Origin: a bacterium
Lineage (GTDB): Bacteria > Electryoneota > Electryoneia > Electryoneales > Electryoneaceae
Assembly (NCBI GenBank): GCA_020444265.1
Contig: JAHLLH010000003.1
Location: forward strand, 310,001 to 374,000
Reading direction: 5' to 3'
DNA: 64,000 bases
Below are positions 34,083-43,351 of this stretch, in pieces. The stretch's first letter is position 1, and every line of letters starts with the position of its first letter. Below the pieces are notes generated by a model. That model was not told the origin of the DNA, made no database searches, and saw only the letters and a program-made list of their open reading frames with translations. A program made the position numbers and the translations under genes.

Positions 34083-35147
34083 CTACTCGCTGTCCTTCCG
34101 AAGCCGTTTGGGGGTCAACTGCCGGGCAAGCCAGGCGTATTCTTCGGCGCTCAATGTTTGTGGACGCCTTGACCAGTCAAAGTCGACATCCTCCCATGGG
34201 GCGAGATTGGGAATGCCGGGCAGGCTGTTGCGCAGCATTTTACGCCGTTTGTGGAAGGTGCCTTTGACTAGCCGCTTGAAGGTCGGCCAATGGGGAACCG
34301 TATACAAGGGCTCGCCCGAAAGTTCCATCTGAATGACTCCTGCATCAACCTTCGGAGGCGGATTGAACTTGTCTCGCGGGACTGTCATTACCTGTTCCGG
34401 CTCACCAAAAACACGCATCAACACCGAGAGTACGCTGTACTCGCTGCTGCCGGGTGGTGAGGCGAGACGTTGCGCCACTTCAAGCTGCAGCAGCACCAGG
34501 ATCTTTTGAATGAACCCATGATGTTCGAGGGCTGTTTCCATCAACTGGAAGAGCAGATTCGAAGTGATGTTGTAGGGGAGGTTGCCGACAACAGCACAAG
34601 GCCGTCCCCCTGTCAATTCATGGATGTCGCAATCGAGGATGTTGGCATGAACAAGGGTCAGCCGTGGCTCATTCGGCCACCGATTCTCAAGCACCTCGAT
34701 CATGCGCGCATCAATCTCGACTGCCAGGATGTCTGCTCCGGTGAGTAGTAGCGCCTCTGTCAATGCACCCCCGCCCGGACCCACTTCAAGGATGAGATCG
34801 CCTTCACCGACTCCGAGGTAGCGCGCCATAAGGCGAGTTGCTTCGGCATCAATCAGCCAATTCTGGCCGAGTGATTTTTTTGTCGCGGGCAGGCCGCCAT
34901 GCTTCCGGACATACCCGATTGGTGCGGCAAGGGGTTCCTCGTCTTCCACACTCGCTGGCGAGCCGGTCATGCCGAGACGGGCCAATTGCAGCTCGATCTC
35001 TTCCGCGGTAAGGGCTCTGGGCTCCTCTTCGAAAGGATCGGAATCGGCTCCCGGGGCTTCCTGATCGGAATCGATTGACGGTTTATTAGTGTTGCTGGAA
35101 TCGCTGAAGTCCTTGCGGTTCCTTGCGTTTTCAGGGTTCGTGGGCAT
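34083..35147 (-). CDS. rsmA: 16S rRNA dimethyladenosine transferase with N-terminal extension
   Basis: 354 residues. The catalytic domain begins at about residue 85 with K-K-S-L-G-Q-N-W-L-I-D and includes the SAM motif L-I-L-E-V-G-P-G-G-G-A-L-T and the N-L-P-Y-N-I motif IV that flips the target adenines. RsmA dimethylates A1518 and A1519 of 16S rRNA. Ordinary RsmA starts close to the S-L-G-Q motif, so the first 80 residues, very rich in Asp, Glu, Ser and Asn, are an unusual low-complexity extension, or the true start is internal (for example the Met in R-L-G-M-T-G-S-P). It is followed closely by mgtE. Confidence 0.92.
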   Translation of the reverse strand: MPTNPENARNRKDFSDSSNTNKPSIDSDQEAPGADSDPFEEEPRALTAEEIELQLARLGMTGSPASVEDEEPLAAPIGYVRKHGGLPATKKSLGQNWLIDAEATRLMARYLGVGEGDLILEVGPGGGALTEALLLTGADILAVEIDARMIEVLENRWPNEPRLTLVHANILDCDIHELTGGRPCAVVGNLPYNITSNLLFQLMETALEHHGFIQKILVLLQLEVAQRLASPPGSSEYSVLSVLMRVFGEPEQVMTVPRDKFNPPPKVDAGVIQMELSGEPLYTVPHWPTFKRLVKGTFHKRRKMLRNSLPGIPNLAPWEDVDFDWSRRPQTLSAEEYAWLARQLTPKRLRKDSE

Positions 35148-35551
35148 GAGGCAAAGGTACTGGAGAGCGGCTTCGCTTGCAAGTAGTGGTTACCTGCCAG
35201 CCTGCAAAATGCCCAGTGGGAGCCCCTTATCGGGATCGTCGTAAACCCCTTGACTTCCGCGAAATGGTCTGCGTAGCTTTTTTAACCAACCGGCCGGGAA
35301 ATGCCGTATCTCGGTTCCCGATGTTCCCTTCACCTCGTTTACGGATTCCCTTTGGGAGAGTAGTTGCTGCTCATATCCCGTCAACGATATTGACTGCCGG
35401 TGGACCCACTTGGGTGAGCCTGAACATTTTCTACATATCCGATAGATAAAAGAACCGAAGCAAAACGTGTGAATCCTGCCAGTGGCGGATCACTCCACAA
35501 GTCTACGTCAAAAAGGCGTACCATTCCGGTCTCATTCACTTCAGCAGAGCT
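35148..35551. other. Gene-free spacer between divergent rsmA and rho (404 bases)
   Basis: The spacer must hold the promoters of rsmA-mgtE (minus) and rho (plus). No convincing gene or RNA was seen. The half nearest rsmA has weak inverted repeats such as GGGAAATGCC/GGTTCCC and CCCACTTGGG (about 35407-35416). The 120 bases before rho are moderately AT-rich (ACATATCCGATAGATAAAAG near 35434-35453) and could include the rho promoter and a long leader. Confidence 0.4.
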
Positions 35552-37111
35552 ATGCCAAGCGATTCCACACCTCCGAAACGACGTTTGCGTCCGAAGACAC
35601 GCCCCACGGGCGGCCCGGCGCGACCCCGCAAAATTGCGGAACCCAAAAAGCCGATCGAGATGGACGAGGGCCCGAAAGAGCCCGCCATCATCGATCCAAT
35701 TATCAAGCCTTCTGATGACGAGAAAGCGGCGAAATCAACCAAAGCGGTCAAACCTGACAAGCCTGCCAATCTTGAAAAGCCTGCCAATCTCGAAAAGGCT
35801 GCCAAGCCAGAAAAGCCTGTCAAATCTGCTGGGACTGGGAATGGCAAGCCGATGGAAATCGGCGAGTTGAACTCTTTCAAGATTGACCAGCTCAACCAGA
35901 TGGCGAAGGATCTCGGTGTCGAGGGCTACAGCGGATACCCGCGAAAAGAACTCATCTTCAAGATTCTCGAACGGCAGGCGGTCAAGGATGGCAACATCTT
36001 CGGCAGCGGTGTCCTCGAGATCCTGCCCGATGGGTATGGTTTCTTGCGTACCGCGGCCTCCAATTACCTCCCGGGACCGGATGACATCTATGTCTCGCCC
36101 AGCCAGATCAAGCGATTTGGGTTGCGCAAGGGGCACATTGTCGCAGGTCAGATCCGTCCGCCTAAAGAGAACGAGCGCTTCTTCGCGCTGCTGAAGGTCG
36201 AGGCGGTCAATTTTGAAGCGCCGGACAAGGTGCGTGACTCGATCCTCTTCGAGAACCTGACACCTTTGCATCCGAACGAGCGGATCAACCTCGAATATGA
36301 TCCGAAGGACATCCCGACCCGTCTAATGGACATGTTCGACCCGATTGGCAAGGGGCAACGTGGGCTGCTCGTCGCTCCGCCACGTACCGGAAAGACTGTT
36401 CTGCTGCAAAAGATTGCCCACGCTATTGAAGCGAACCATCCCGAAGTTTACCTGATTGTCCTGCTGATTGATGAACGTCCCGAAGAAGTGACCGACTTCC
36501 AGCGTAGCGTGCACAGTGAAGTTGTCTCGTCCACCTTCGACGAGCGCCCGGAACGTCACATCCAGGTCTCGACAATGGTCATCGAGAAGGCAAAACGTCT
36601 GGTCGAGTATGGTCGTGACGTCGTCATCTTGCTCGACTCGATTACTCGTCTGGCGCGTGCCCACAACAGTGTGGCGCCGCACTCGGGACGGATTCTCTCC
36701 GGTGGTGTTGATGCGACTGCGCTGTATGAGCCTAAAAAGTTCTTCGGTGCGGCACGTAACATCGAGGATGGCGGTAGCCTGACCATCATGGCGACTGCGC
36801 TGGTCGAAACCGGCAGCCGGATGGACGAGGTCATTTTCGAAGAGTTCAAGGGCACTGGCAACATGGAACTCGTGCTCGATCGCCGCTTGGCGGAAGCACG
36901 TGTCTGGCCGGCCATCGACATCAACAAGTCGGGTACCCGTAAGGAAGAGCGCATCCTCGATGAGATGGTGCTGAACCGAGTCTGGATCATGCGCAACATG
37001 CTCGCCGACTACAGCCCGATGGAGACGATGAAGTTCCTCCGTGACAAGTTCCGCAACAGCGAAAACAACGAGGACTTCCTGGGCTCCATGTCCAAGGTGG
37101 GACAGGGGTAG
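35552..37111 (+). CDS. rho: Transcription termination factor Rho with Lys/Pro-rich N-terminal extension
   Basis: 519 residues. The first 95 or so are low complexity, rich in Lys, Pro, Ala and Asp, with a short degenerate repeat ([13 protein letters not shown]). The Rho N domain ([18 protein letters not shown]) follows, then the RNA-binding cold-shock fold (G-Y-G-F-L-R), Walker A A-P-P-R-T-G-K-T and Walker [10 protein letters not shown]. It is a hexameric RNA helicase ending transcription. The basic extension is absent in E. coli Rho but comparable inserts occur in other phyla. The start is set by the ATG at 35552 with only a weak AGCAGAG upstream. Confidence 0.96.
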   Translation: MPSDSTPPKRRLRPKTRPTGGPARPRKIAEPKKPIEMDEGPKEPAIIDPIIKPSDDEKAAKSTKAVKPDKPANLEKPANLEKAAKPEKPVKSAGTGNGKPMEIGELNSFKIDQLNQMAKDLGVEGYSGYPRKELIFKILERQAVKDGNIFGSGVLEILPDGYGFLRTAASNYLPGPDDIYVSPSQIKRFGLRKGHIVAGQIRPPKENERFFALLKVEAVNFEAPDKVRDSILFENLTPLHPNERINLEYDPKDIPTRLMDMFDPIGKGQRGLLVAPPRTGKTVLLQKIAHAIEANHPEVYLIVLLIDERPEEVTDFQRSVHSEVVSSTFDERPERHIQVSTMVIEKAKRLVEYGRDVVILLDSITRLARAHNSVAPHSGRILSGGVDATALYEPKKFFGAARNIEDGGSLTIMATALVETGSRMDEVIFEEFKGTGNMELVLDRRLAEARVWPAIDINKSGTRKEERILDEMVLNRVWIMRNMLADYSPMETMKFLRDKFRNSENNEDFLGSMSKVGQG

Positions 37112-37135
37112 GACCCTACAACTCAGATCATACTC

Positions 37136-37165
37136 AACCCGGACAACCTAGTTGTCCGGGTTTTT
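37136..37165 (+). terminator. First intrinsic terminator of rho
   Basis: AACCCGGACAAC (37136-37147), loop CTA, GTTGTCCGGGTT (37151-37162) and further T. A 12-bp perfect stem. Confidence 0.92.
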
Positions 37166-37171
37166 CTATGG

Positions 37172-37200
37172 CCCGGGCAATCTTGTTGCCCGGGTTTCTT
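37172..37200 (+). terminator. Second, tandem terminator of rho
   Basis: CCCGGGCAA (37172-37180), loop TCTTG, TTGCCCGGG (37186-37194), then TTTCTT. It lies six bases after the first terminator and has a related stem, which looks like a duplication. Confidence 0.82.
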
Positions 37201-37506
37201 CTGCCCGCGAGAAAGGCATAAGTCTTTACATGAAGGTTACGCCCCGCGTCTTGCCTCTTTGTATATCCTTCCCGCGCCAACAGGCGCGATCCGATGTAGG
37301 CCAGGGTTTCCAGCCCCGGCAATGTCATGGCGAAGCCATTAAGTTCCCTTAACGCGGTTGCGTCAGGTCTACGGACCTGACGCGTGGTCTTCGCCGGATT
37401 CAAGAATTCGGCTAGCATGAATAACCCCGCCTTGCGAGCAAGTCGGGCCACCCGTTGAGAGAGATTTACTACATTATTTCCTGTTCTGGAACGAAAGGGG
37501 AGTGGG

Positions 37507-39753
37507 ATGATGGGCTGTCGAACAAGATTCAGCGTGCGTAGCACTGGTTTGATCCTACTTGTGATGGTTACCACTCTTGCGGTTGCCAAGCCGCAGCCCC
37601 ATCTCGACACAAAGCTTTCCATTGAGGAGCGGATCGCCTACCTCCTTGACCAGATGACCCTCGAGGAAAAAATCGCCCAGATGGACATGATATCCGGGCG
37701 ATCGACCCTGCAAGAGGGGCTGCTGGGGGACGAGGAGGCCCTGTTGGAAATCTACGGCAACGATGGCGTCGGGTCGGTCCATGATTACTACCCCTCGACC
37801 GCCAAAGAGGCCAACCAACTTCAACGCTTCATCATCGAGCACAACCGTTTCGGCATCCCCGCTCTTTTCATCGAGGAAACCCTCCATGGTTACGTACAAC
37901 CAGGCAGCACCATTTTCCCGATCCCCCTGGCGATGGCTGCATCGTGGGATACTGCGGCAGTAAGGGAAGCAGGGCATGTGATTGCAAAGGAGGCACGTCT
38001 TCACGGCACTCATGTTGGCTTGAGCCCGGTGCTCGGGTTGGCGCGTGAACCACGATGGGGTCGAGTCGAGGAAACATTCGGGGAAGACACCTATCTCGCA
38101 TCCCGCATGGGTGTGGCGATGGTACAGGGGATGCAAGGTGACGATCTGAGTGACCCAGACGTCATTGCGACTGTGCCCAAACACTTTGCGATGCATAGTG
38201 TTCCTTTGTCAGGTACAAATTCATCTCCTGCCTACCTTGGAAAACGAGAAGCACTGCAATACTATCTCCCGGTCTTTGAAGCGGCGATCCGTGAGGGAGG
38301 TGCTCGGGGTGTGATGAGCGCCTATTCCGAGTGGAATGGCGTTCCCTGCACCGGCGATCCATGGCTGTTGACCGACCTTCTCCGTACTCAATGGGGATTT
38401 AATGGCTTCGTGCTGGCGGACATGGGCGCGGTTCGGATGCTGGCCACAAATCACCATGTAACCGAGGGGCCGCTCGAATCCTTGCTGCAGGGAATCGGTG
38501 CCGGCGTAGATATGCAGTTCTATGATTTTCCGAGCGATCAGTTTCGCACAGAGATGTTCGAAGCCGTTCACTGGGGCAAACTCGATCTGAAAACGATTGA
38601 CCGTGCCGTAGCAGCAATCCTGCGTCTGAAATATGAACTGGATCTGGTCGCCAGTCCTTTTACGAACGTTGTGATTCCCCCCGTGACAGAAGCTTACCCT
38701 TACGAGCAGAAACATGCCTACCAGGTCGCCAGCAAGTCGGTCGTGCTTCTAAGCAATGATGGCGTTCTTCCGCTGAAAAAAAGCGTAAACAAAATCGCTG
38801 TCCTCGGGCCTGCCGGTACCAGCTCTTACCCCGGCGGGTATTCACCTCCCGAGGCAAATGTCAGTACCCTTCTGAATGAACTGAACAAGGCATTCAGCGT
38901 CCGTGCGGAAATTCGCTTCGACAAGTCTGCATCCTTCTTCAATGATGGGTCGTCCGACTTTCAGAAGGCAGTTGAGCTTGCCAACTGGGCAGATGTGGTT
39001 ATCCTGGCATTGGGGGAGGATGAGTCGCAGATCGGTGAAAACCGTGATCGCAGCAGTCTAGAGCTGAGCGGAAATCAATCGGCTTTGGTGCAAGCACTAT
39101 CCGATATCAACACCCCGAAGGTGATGGTCCTGATTAATGGACGTCCCATCGCATTGGAGCGGGAAGCCAAACAAGTCAATGCGATTGTTGAGGGATGGTT
39201 CGGCGGGGACAGGGGAACGGAAGCCATAACGAGTGTCTTGAGTGGAGAGGTGAATCCATCCGGTAAGTTACCGATCAGCTTTCCACGTTCGACCGGGACG
39301 ATCCCCTGCTACTACAACCACACGCCGTCCAAAATCCTGAAGACGGTGGATGGTCCAGTAGATGCTCTCTTCCCATTTGGTCATGGGCTTTCGTATACCA
39401 CGTTCAGCTATTCGGATTTGCAACTTGAAACGGAGACCCTTTCGACCAGCGATACGCTACGTTTTTCTCTGTCGGTCAAGAATGATGGAGAGAGGCAGGG
39501 CGAGACGGTTGTCCAGGTTTATCTCCGTGATCTGGTGTCGAGTGTGACTACTCCGGTGAAGGAGCTGAAGGCCTTCAGACGCATTGAACTGGAAGCGGGG
39601 CAAACCAGCGAAGTTTCCTTCGCGATTCCGGTTGCCGAGTTCAGGATCATCAATGCCGACATGCAGCGGGTTGTCGAACCGGGTGAGTTTCGGTTGATGA
39701 TCGGCGAGTCCTCAAGGGATATTCGTCTCGAAACAACATTCCGTGTTGAATAA
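37507..39753 (+). CDS. Secreted glycoside hydrolase family 3 (beta-glucosidase-like)
   Basis: 748 residues. A signal peptide ends near L-A-V-A-K. The GH3 N-terminal TIM barrel has G-R-V-E-E-T-F-G-E-D, V-P-K-H-F-A-M-H and the nucleophile region G-F-V-L-A-D-M-G-A-V (Asp305; most GH3 enzymes have S-D-W-G here). The GH3 C-terminal domain (G-E-D-E-S-Q-I-G-E-N-R-D-R, Y-P-F-G-H-G-L-S-Y-T-type F-P-F-G-H-G-L-S-Y-T-T-F) and a fibronectin-III-like tail (V-K-N-D-G-E-R-Q-G-E-T-V-V-Q-V-Y-L) follow. It probably cleaves beta-linked glucose or xylose units. No T9SS sorting domain, so likely periplasmic. The fucosidase starts 23 bases later. Confidence 0.93.
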   Translation: MMGCRTRFSVRSTGLILLVMVTTLAVAKPQPHLDTKLSIEERIAYLLDQMTLEEKIAQMDMISGRSTLQEGLLGDEEALLEIYGNDGVGSVHDYYPSTAKEANQLQRFIIEHNRFGIPALFIEETLHGYVQPGSTIFPIPLAMAASWDTAAVREAGHVIAKEARLHGTHVGLSPVLGLAREPRWGRVEETFGEDTYLASRMGVAMVQGMQGDDLSDPDVIATVPKHFAMHSVPLSGTNSSPAYLGKREALQYYLPVFEAAIREGGARGVMSAYSEWNGVPCTGDPWLLTDLLRTQWGFNGFVLADMGAVRMLATNHHVTEGPLESLLQGIGAGVDMQFYDFPSDQFRTEMFEAVHWGKLDLKTIDRAVAAILRLKYELDLVASPFTNVVIPPVTEAYPYEQKHAYQVASKSVVLLSNDGVLPLKKSVNKIAVLGPAGTSSYPGGYSPPEANVSTLLNELNKAFSVRAEIRFDKSASFFNDGSSDFQKAVELANWADVVILALGEDESQIGENRDRSSLELSGNQSALVQALSDINTPKVMVLINGRPIALEREAKQVNAIVEGWFGGDRGTEAITSVLSGEVNPSGKLPISFPRSTGTIPCYYNHTPSKILKTVDGPVDALFPFGHGLSYTTFSYSDLQLETETLSTSDTLRFSLSVKNDGERQGETVVQVYLRDLVSSVTTPVKELKAFRRIELEAGQTSEVSFAIPVAEFRIINADMQRVVEPGEFRLMIGESSRDIRLETTFRVE

Positions 39754-39776
39754 GGCACAGAAGGACAGGTACTCCC

Positions 39777-41198
39777 ATGATAAAAAAGACAGTGTGGCTG
39801 GTCGCTTTCATCAGCTGTCTTTGGACCGCTCCCGTTTGGGCACAGGAAGAGGTAGTGGTGGAACGTGAAACCGACCCTCTCGTCCTCGAAAAACTCGAGC
39901 AATGGCAGGATGCTCGTTTCGGGTTGCTGATGCACTGGGGCGCGTATAGTGTCGAAGGATTGTGCGAATCGTGGCCGATCTGTGCGGAGCCGTGGATCAC
40001 ACGCGGCATGGACAACTATGCCGAGTACAAACAGTGGTACGAGAGCCTGCCGGAGCGCTTTAACCCAGTCGATTTTGACCCGGAAAAATGGGCGGCGTTG
40101 GCGGAATCTGCCGGGATGCGGTACGTGGTTTTTACCACCAAACATCATGACGGCTTCTGCATGTTCGATACCGAGCTGACCGACTACAAAATCACCAATC
40201 CCGACTACCCCTTTGGCAACGATCCCCGATCCAACGTGACTGCGGAAATTTTCAACGCATTTCGTGCACGCGACTTCATGGTCGGTGCCTACTTCTCCAA
40301 GCCGGACTGGCACTCCAAGGCTTACTGGTCTGACTATTGGCCTACTGCGGACCGCAACTGCAACTACTTCCCAACCCATCACCCCGAATTGTGGCAGGAG
40401 TTTAAGGAGTTCACCTATGGTCAGATTCAGGAACTGATGAGCGGTTATGGTCCGATTGATATCCTCTGGCTCGATGGATCGTGGGTACGTCCGCAGGATG
40501 AGCAATTCAACGAGTACAAGGCCTTCGGACCGAAAAATCAGGACCTCGACATGGATTCGCTGGCCGCGCTGGCGCGTTCCTGGCAGCCGGGGCTGATTGT
40601 GGTGGATCGGTGGGTCGAGGGACGGCATGAGAACTATCTCACGCCTGAACAGAAAATCCCGGCCGAGACGCTCGATGGACCGTGGGAAACCTGCATGCCG
40701 ATGGCGGGTGCGTGGTCCTATTACCCTAATGACACCTACAAACCGACTCGTGAGCTCTTGCGTCAACTGACCGATGTCGTCTCACGTGGTGGGAACTACC
40801 TGTTGAATGTTGGGGTCGATGGACAAGGCAAGTTCCCGGATGATGCAGTGAGCAGACTGGAGGAACTGGCCGAGTGGATGGAGGTCAACGAGTCCGCGAT
40901 CCATGGCACTCGTGCCATGGCGCCCTATGCCATCGGCAAATGCCGCTTGACCAAGGGCAAGGAAGGCGCAATCAACGCGATCTATGTCTCCGATGAGGGG
41001 GAAGAGTCGCCGCCCTCCAAACTCACCTTCGACAATATCGTTCTCGCCGAGGGTAGCGAGGTGGTGATGTTAGGAGTTGAGAAGCCGCTGAAGTGGAAGA
41101 ACACCGACGAGGGAGTCCAAGTCAGCATCCCACGATCTGTGCGACGGAATCTCCCTTGCAAGTATGCGTGGGTGGTACAGCTGAATGCGGCTGGATGA
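39777..41198 (+). CDS. Secreted alpha-L-fucosidase (GH29)
   Basis: 473 residues; ATG preceded by AAGGACAGGTACTCCC. Signal peptide W-L-V-A-F-I-S-C-L-W-T-A-P-V-W-A. The GH29 barrel is evident from R-F-G-L-L-M-H-W-G-A-Y-S-V, Y-V-V-F-T-T-K-H-H-D-G-F-C-M-F and the nucleophile motif I-D-I-L-W-L-D-G-S-W (Asp233), with E-T-C-M-P-M-A-G-A-W-S-Y downstream and a C-terminal beta-domain. It releases alpha-linked fucose from glycans. Pairing with the GH3 gene suggests breakdown of a fucosylated plant, algal or host glycan in the periplasm. No SusC/SusD pair is in the window. Confidence 0.93.
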   Translation: MIKKTVWLVAFISCLWTAPVWAQEEVVVERETDPLVLEKLEQWQDARFGLLMHWGAYSVEGLCESWPICAEPWITRGMDNYAEYKQWYESLPERFNPVDFDPEKWAALAESAGMRYVVFTTKHHDGFCMFDTELTDYKITNPDYPFGNDPRSNVTAEIFNAFRARDFMVGAYFSKPDWHSKAYWSDYWPTADRNCNYFPTHHPELWQEFKEFTYGQIQELMSGYGPIDILWLDGSWVRPQDEQFNEYKAFGPKNQDLDMDSLAALARSWQPGLIVVDRWVEGRHENYLTPEQKIPAETLDGPWETCMPMAGAWSYYPNDTYKPTRELLRQLTDVVSRGGNYLLNVGVDGQGKFPDDAVSRLEELAEWMEVNESAIHGTRAMAPYAIGKCRLTKGKEGAINAIYVSDEGEESPPSKLTFDNIVLAEGSEVVMLGVEKPLKWKNTDEGVQVSIPRSVRRNLPCKYAWVVQLNAAG

Positions 41199-41297
41199 TT
41201 CACTTGTAGCAGTTACTTTCCCGTGCGGAGGCTTTAGGGGCGGGAACGGGTGTAAAAACAGGATAGACTTGGGCCGCAGGCCCAGGCCACACACACT

Positions 41298-42134
41298 CTA
41301 CAGCAACAGCATATCCATCCAACTGAGCAACGCGCGAGTGGTCGGCAGATCGTCGAGGAAGAGGGTGGCCAGGTCACTGTGGTGCAACCCCTCACGGAAG
41401 TAAAGTGAGCCTCTGCCCAGTTTGATCTGGTTGACCCGTTCGGTAAAATTCGCGGAGGCACGAGGGTGAACCAGTGGGTCCTGGTCGCCGTGGATGCAGA
41501 TCACCGGCCACTTCCACGAGTCATCGAGTAGTTTGATCGGGTCCGCTTTTGCTGGGTCCTCTTTGCCCAGCATTCCTTTGATCAGTTTCCTCATCGTTGC
41601 ATCGGTGCAGGCCGAGAAATCGAGCGGTCCTGCCAGCGAAATTAAGCCGGTGAGGTGGTCTGGATCGAGCTTGTGTTTCTTCTGCGCCTCACGGTCCAAC
41701 ATCAGCAACGCCGCGAGCTGCGCTCCGGTCGACATTCCCGCAACGAAGACCTTCCGTGTGCTGATCTTCAACTCTTTTGCAAAACGAAGCGTGTGGTGCA
41801 ACCCGGTAAAAATATCGTCACGTGCCGCTGGCCAGGTGTGACGAGGGGAGTGACGATACCCGGGCATGGCCACATAGAGACCCTGATCAGCGAAAAACTT
41901 GCCAATGAAGCGCACATCCCGTGGATTGCCTTTGCGCCAGCCGCCACCGTGGATAAAGTAGATCAGCGCATCACGGCGGACTTTTGCCTGGGAAGGGGTG
42001 AAGACTTGCACGTACTGGTAGGGATGGTTGCCATAAGGGAAACTGTAAGCGGATTCAACGCCACGGTTGGCCTTGGACATCCGGGTAAGCAACATCGGAA
42101 TAGACAGCTTTTCCTCAACCCAGGACCGATTCAT
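41298..42134 (-). CDS. Alpha/beta hydrolase, carboxylesterase-like
   Basis: 278 residues from ATG 42134, which has GGAGGGTGGT directly upstream; three earlier in-frame ATGs exist to 42155. The oxyanion-hole motif is F-I-H-G-G-G-W-R-K-G and the nucleophile elbow G-M-S-T-G-A (G-x-S-x-G). The acid and His are in H-G-D-Q-D-P-L-V-H and E-G-L-H-H-S-D. The fold and length match BD-FAE-type esterases and lipases that deacylate polysaccharides or small esters. No signal peptide is apparent. It converges on the fucosidase gene; a small TGGGCC/GGCCCA hairpin (41270-41284) lies between the stops. Confidence 0.82.
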   Translation of the reverse strand: MNRSWVEEKLSIPMLLTRMSKANRGVESAYSFPYGNHPYQYVQVFTPSQAKVRRDALIYFIHGGGWRKGNPRDVRFIGKFFADQGLYVAMPGYRHSPRHTWPAARDDIFTGLHHTLRFAKELKISTRKVFVAGMSTGAQLAALLMLDREAQKKHKLDPDHLTGLISLAGPLDFSACTDATMRKLIKGMLGKEDPAKADPIKLLDDSWKWPVICIHGDQDPLVHPRASANFTERVNQIKLGRGSLYFREGLHHSDLATLFLDDLPTTRALLSWMDMLLL

Positions 42135-42252
42135 ACCACCCTCCATAGCCATCATCCATGAGCCTGAACATGCTCAGGGATAATGTACGCAGGAATGACC
42201 CATCTCACTCTCATTGAGTGGGAAGATGGATCATGATCTCAAGAGGGATGAT

Positions 42253-43344
42253 TCAGGCAGGGTCCGGCTCTTCAGCAGCTTCTTTCGATGTCTGGATCAC
42301 ATCTCTAAAACTGAGTTTCAGACGCCAGAGACCTAGTACACCGGCGAGACTGAGTGTGATGTAGTTAACTGCGTGCATTACCGCAGCGAAGATCACACCC
42401 ATCCCTTCCGGTACATCGAACCACGACAGGCCCAGGAGTACCGAAGCATGATAGGTTCCAACTCCACCCGGTGCAGAGGGGATGGCAAATCCAAGGGCTG
42501 TGATCATGGTCATCGCGCCAGCCTTGATGAAGTGCATGTCGGCGAGTAAGGGATACGTACCATCCGTGAACCCGAAGGCGGTCATCACCACCTGCATGAT
42601 GAAGATGTAGGCAGCCCAGAGAACAAGGGTGGACCAGGCGATATGGATCATCGCACTGCGCGACTTTAAAACACTGAGTCCTTCCAGCAGTTCGAGTACC
42701 TTCTCACGCAGCTTGATAACAAAGCCACGATTTCCACCCGATATCCGCTCATGCCAAGCTTTGAGCCGTTCCTGCTGATGGGAGAGGATGATTCCAACAA
42801 TCAGCATCACAACGATCGCAAGAGCGATAATCCCCCCGGCTCCGCGTATCCAGCCTGGGAAGGGGAAGAAGGCGAGCACGACCCCGAAGGCGACCGCCAG
42901 CCCCGCCATATCAAAGATTCGTTCAACGACCACCGAAGTGATCGTCGCCGCTGCGGGCAGGTCGCTCCTGCGGCCAACGATGATGCCACGCAGCAGTTCC
43001 CCGGCACGGAAGGGGAGCACATTGTTCAGCAGGTAGCCTGCGTTCATCGCATGGAAAACGGTCCAGAAATCTGTCGGCCCGACTTGCTCGATGATCAGTT
43101 TCCAACGCCAGGCGCGGAGGAAAAGAGAGGCAATCAGGATCAGCACCGCCAATCCCGCTAGCCAGTAATTAAGGATGTCAGCAGCGGTTTCGAGATCCTC
43201 GAGATGGATGCGAGGGTCGGAAAAGAGGGCCGCACCTAGCCCCATTTCACCACGGAGAAGGCTACCCAGATGCGGGTTAAAAAGGACGACATAAACAAGG
43301 ATCGCACTGATTGCGATACCGAGGATTGTTTTCAAGTGCTTCAT
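42253..43344 (-). CDS. UPF0104/LPG-synthase-type integral membrane protein
   Basis: 363 residues from ATG 43344, set 7 bases after the lolA stop with GGTGAGAACCCG before it. It has about eight to nine hydrophobic segments. Motifs of the lysylphosphatidylglycerol synthase transmembrane domain (flippase-like, UPF0104) are visible: N-A-G-Y-L-L-N-N-V-L-P-F-R-A-G-E-L-L-R, S-V-V-V-E-R-I-F-D, and A-L-G-F-A-I-P-S-A-P-G-G-V-G-T-Y-H-A. There is no aminoacyl-transferase domain, so lipid flipping or another membrane role is more likely than lysinylation. It ends the ftsK-lolA run. Confidence 0.87.
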   Translation of the reverse strand: MKHLKTILGIAISAILVYVVLFNPHLGSLLRGEMGLGAALFSDPRIHLEDLETAADILNYWLAGLAVLILIASLFLRAWRWKLIIEQVGPTDFWTVFHAMNAGYLLNNVLPFRAGELLRGIIVGRRSDLPAAATITSVVVERIFDMAGLAVAFGVVLAFFPFPGWIRGAGGIIALAIVVMLIVGIILSHQQERLKAWHERISGGNRGFVIKLREKVLELLEGLSVLKSRSAMIHIAWSTLVLWAAYIFIMQVVMTAFGFTDGTYPLLADMHFIKAGAMTMITALGFAIPSAPGGVGTYHASVLLGLSWFDVPEGMGVIFAAVMHAVNYITLSLAGVLGLWRLKLSFRDVIQTSKEAAEEPDPA

Positions 43345-43351
43345 CGGGTTC

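Larger units (their letters stand above)
37112..37506. repeat. Hairpin-packed spacer after rho (395 bases)
   Basis: No gene. Two tandem terminators come first (see separate entries). Then, reading the reverse strand, CCGGGGCTGGAAACCCTGG and the following 20 bases resemble 5673-5702, a possible dispersed repeat. Further hairpins: ATGGC-GAA-GCCAT (37327-37339), TTAAG-TTCC-CTTAA (37339-37352), TGCGTCAGGTC/GACCTGACGC (about 37359-37383; family A), CCGGATTC/GAATTCGG (about 37393-37410) and CCCGCCTTGC/GCAAGTCGGG (about 37426-37447). The gene at 37507 has GAAAGGGGAGTGGG as its ribosome-binding site. Confidence 0.7.

Noticed and set aside
37134-37622. A 162-codon minus-strand frame across the rho spacer and the start of the GH3 gene
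   Set aside because: It overlaps the terminators of rho and the signal peptide of GH3; the apparent protein is the translation of palindromic repeats.
37507-42134. A full polysaccharide-utilisation locus around the GH3 and GH29 genes
   Set aside because: No SusC/SusD pair, sensor or transporter is adjacent; only two hydrolases and a convergent esterase are present.
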